Shown here piece after piece: positions 6,053 to 7,532 of a stretch of 7,532 nucleotides of DNA. A model generated the notes under the pieces. It did no database searches, was not told the origin of the DNA, and was given only the letters and a program-made list of their open reading frames with translations. This DNA comes from Deltaproteobacteria bacterium UBA2957 (lineage in GTDB: Bacteria > Myxococcota_A > UBA796): NCBI GenBank assembly GCA_002348535.1, contig DEBL01000390.1, positions 9,158 through 16,689 of the forward strand, written 5' to 3'. Position 1 is the stretch's first letter. Every line of letters starts with the position of its first letter. The translations under genes were made by a program, and so were the position numbers.

Positions 6053-6672
6053 TGGCAAAGACGAAAGAAGTCGTTCTTGACCCACTGTTCAACAACAATC
6101 CCATTGCAGTTCAGGTGCTGGGCATCTGCTCCGCCTTGGCTGTGACCACCAAGCTCGAAACATCCATCGTGATGTCGCTGGCTGTGATTGCGGTGATGAT
6201 GGGCTCGAACTGCGCTGTGGCTGCGATTCGGAACTTCATTCCGCCCAGCATTCGGATCATTGTGCAGCTCACAATCATCGCGTCGCTCGTGATTATGACC
6301 GACCAAATCCTCCAAGCGTTTGTGTACGACATCTCAAAGCAGCTGTCCGTGTTTGTGGGGCTGATCATCACCAACTGCATCGTGATGGGGCGGGCCGAAG
6401 CGTTCGCGATGCAGAACGGGGCAAAAGCGTCGGCGGCCGATGCCATCGGAAACGGATTTGGCTACGCCGTGGTGCTGTTGGTGGTTGGATTTTTCCGAGA
6501 ACTGTTCGGGTCTGGAAAGCTGTTGGGCTTCTCCGTCATGCCGCTGGTCAGCGAGGGCGGTTGGTACCAGCCGAACGGGCTGATGGTGCTTGCGCCCGGC
6601 GCATTCTTTTTGATTGGAATCTTCATCTGGGTCCTGCGGTGGCGTAAGCCAGAGCTGGTCACTGCAGACTAG
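6052..6672 (+). CDS. nqrD: Na+-translocating NADH:quinone reductase subunit D
   Basis: NqrD is one half of the NqrD-NqrE membrane pair, two inverted-topology six-helix proteins related to RnfE and RnfA. The pair holds a membrane-embedded iron centre (2Fe-2S in recent structures) between four cysteines. The 206 residues match the family length (210 in V. cholerae). C26 in LGICSALAVTTKLETS and C109 in IITNCIVMGRAEAFAM (105-120) are the two conserved ligands. GFFRELFGSGKLLG and GGWYQPNGLM are further signatures towards the C-terminus. An extra cysteine, C54, follows SN in the second hydrophobic segment; I do not expect it to be a ligand. The start overlaps the nqrC stop as TAATG, with GGAGGG (6038-6043) 8 nt upstream. 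The basic and polar N-terminus suits a cytoplasmic start. Confidence 0.98.
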   Translation: MAKTKEVVLDPLFNNNPIAVQVLGICSALAVTTKLETSIVMSLAVIAVMMGSNCAVAAIRNFIPPSIRIIVQLTIIASLVIMTDQILQAFVYDISKQLSVFVGLIITNCIVMGRAEAFAMQNGAKASAADAIGNGFGYAVVLLVVGFFRELFGSGKLLGFSVMPLVSEGGWYQPNGLMVLAPGAFFLIGIFIWVLRWRKPELVTAD

Positions 6673-6682
6673 GGAGACGGAC

Positions 6683-7297
6683 ATGGAAGAACTTCTCAGC
6701 CTGTTTGTGAAAGCCGTGTTCGTGGAAAACATGGCGCTGGCCTTTTTCTTGGGGATGTGTTCGTTCCTCGCTGTATCGAAGAAAGTCGACACCGCCATGG
6801 GCCTTGGGGCTGCCGTTGTGTTTGTGTCGGTTGTGACCACACCGCTCAACAACGTGATTTATTCACTGTTCCTCAAAGAAGGTGCAATGGAGTGGATTCA
6901 CCCGAGTTTCGAGGCGGTTGACCTGTCGTTCCTCAACTTCCTCACATTCATCGCCACGATCGCTGCAACGGTGCAAATCGTGGAGATGATCCTCGATCGA
7001 TTCATGCCGGGCCTGTACAACGCGCTGGGTGTGTTCTTGCCCCTGATCGCCGTGAACTGTGCGATTCTCGGGTCGTCGTTGTTCATGGTGGAGCGGGACT
7101 ATTCCCTCGTTCAAAGTACGGTCTTTGGATTCGGATCGGGCGTTGGCTTCTTGTTGGCCATCGTGGCGCTGGCCGCGATTCGTGAAAAGATGCGATACTC
7201 AAACGTGCCGCCCGCCTTGCGCGGCTTGGGGATCACCTTCATCGTCACCGGTCTGATGTCCATGGCCTTCATGGCTTTTGCCGGGATACAGTTGTAG
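6683..7297 (+). CDS. nqrE: Na+-translocating NADH:quinone reductase subunit E
   Basis: NqrE is the partner of NqrD in the membrane iron-centre module. The 204 residues contain about six membrane helices. C26 in FFLGMCSFLAVSKKVD (21-36) and C126 in PLIAVNCAILGSS (120-132) are the conserved ligands. VDLSFLNFLTF (79-89), EMILDRFMPGLYNALG (101-116), ERDYS (137-141), FGSGVGF (150-156), IREKMRYS (166-173) and PPALRGLGITF (176-186) are family signatures. It is about six residues longer than the Vibrio protein. The extra length lies in the loop at about 65-78 (KEGAMEWIHP and following), which I recall as common in non-proteobacterial NqrE. ATG 6683 follows nqrD by a 10-bp gap, with GGGAGA (6672-6677) as ribosome-binding site. 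The in-frame ATG at 6614 lies inside nqrD and adds residues with no family resemblance. Confidence 0.98.
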   Translation: MEELLSLFVKAVFVENMALAFFLGMCSFLAVSKKVDTAMGLGAAVVFVSVVTTPLNNVIYSLFLKEGAMEWIHPSFEAVDLSFLNFLTFIATIAATVQIVEMILDRFMPGLYNALGVFLPLIAVNCAILGSSLFMVERDYSLVQSTVFGFGSGVGFLLAIVALAAIREKMRYSNVPPALRGLGITFIVTGLMSMAFMAFAGIQL

Positions 7298-7309
7298 GGG
7301 GAACGAATC

Positions 7310-7532
7310 ATGACCACGATTTTGACGGGCGTTGCCATCTTCTTCCTCACCATCATTGGGCTGGTGATCGTGCTGATGGTCGCTCGGACCAAGCTTGTTC
7401 CATCGGGGAATGTGAAAATTTTCGTCAACGAAGACGATGCGAATACCATCGAGACCCAAGCTGGCAGCACGCTGCTCAACACCCTCAGTGCCCAAGGAAT
7501 TTTCATTCCATCGGCATGCGGCGGAAAAGGAA
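7310..7532 (+). CDS. nqrF: Na+-translocating NADH:quinone reductase subunit F, 5' part
   Basis: NqrF is the NADH-oxidising entry subunit, normally about 405-410 residues: a membrane anchor, a ferredoxin-like 2Fe-2S domain, then an FAD/NADH reductase domain. Only the first 74 codons are in the window. They show the N-terminal membrane helix (about 4-25), the boundary RTKLVPSG (26-33), which closely matches the KSKLVPTG-type sequence of Vibrio NqrF, and the start of the ferredoxin fold. C70 in SACGGKG is the first cluster cysteine, at the same position as in V. cholerae. The remaining cysteines, FAD and NADH sites lie beyond the right edge. ATG 7310 is preceded by AGGGGGA (7296-7302) with 7-nt spacing and follows nqrE by 12 nt. 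Confidence 0.96.
   Translation, partial: MTTILTGVAIFFLTIIGLVIVLMVARTKLVPSGNVKIFVNEDDANTIETQAGSTLLNTLSAQGIFIPSACGGKG

Noticed and set aside
2642..7532. Rnf complex rather than Na+-NQR
   Set aside because: The gene order A-B-C-D-E-F, NqrA without iron-sulfur motifs, NqrF with its membrane anchor plus ferredoxin cysteine, and no RnfB/RnfC ferredoxin-type cysteine clusters all point to NQR.

Overview
The window is a moderately GC-rich bacterial chromosome segment with two divergent gene blocks. The right-hand two thirds (2642 to the right edge) holds the operon for the Na+-translocating NADH:quinone oxidoreductase (Na+-NQR). nqrA, nqrB, nqrC, nqrD and nqrE are complete and in canonical order. 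The first 74 codons of nqrF run off the right edge. All six genes are on the plus strand, packed by 1-nt or 8-nt overlaps or 10-12 nt gaps, and each has a purine-rich ribosome-binding site. The cofactor-anchoring residues that can be checked are present: SGAT threonines for covalent FMN in NqrB and NqrC, the paired membrane cysteines in NqrD and NqrE, and the first 2Fe-2S cysteine of NqrF. The complex should therefore be functional, oxidising NADH, reducing quinone and exporting Na+.

The left third, read on the minus strand from a shared divergent intergenic region (2418-2641), contains rnhB, a family 2 glycosyltransferase and, after a 106-bp gap, a small lipoprotein with a c-type heme motif. 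The rnhB product carries the motifs of the archaeal/eukaryotic RNase H2 type rather than the usual bacterial RNase HII. rnhB and the glycosyltransferase are joined by a TAATG stop/start overlap. The lipoprotein has a CX4CH heme motif and a later MPPSG segment. A plus-strand gene of unknown function (single-pass membrane protein, possibly cut by the left edge) meets the lipoprotein gene tail to tail with no base between the stop codons.

The organism is probably a Gram-negative bacterium with a respiratory chain. Na+-NQR suggests a marine, saline or host-associated habitat. The CX4CH lipoprotein with a Ser/Asp/Gly-rich linker resembles proteins common in Myxococcota, Bradymonadota and related former Deltaproteobacteria. 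This placement is an inference from style, not a firm assignment.

I see no CRISPR array, insertion sequence, tRNA or rRNA. No stretch over 300 bases lacks a gene. The window is mostly a well-known energy operon, and I do not see an undescribed multi-gene system. The most unusual points are the archaeal-type RNase H2, its coupling to a glycosyltransferase with an altered DXD motif, and the CX4CH lipoprotein.
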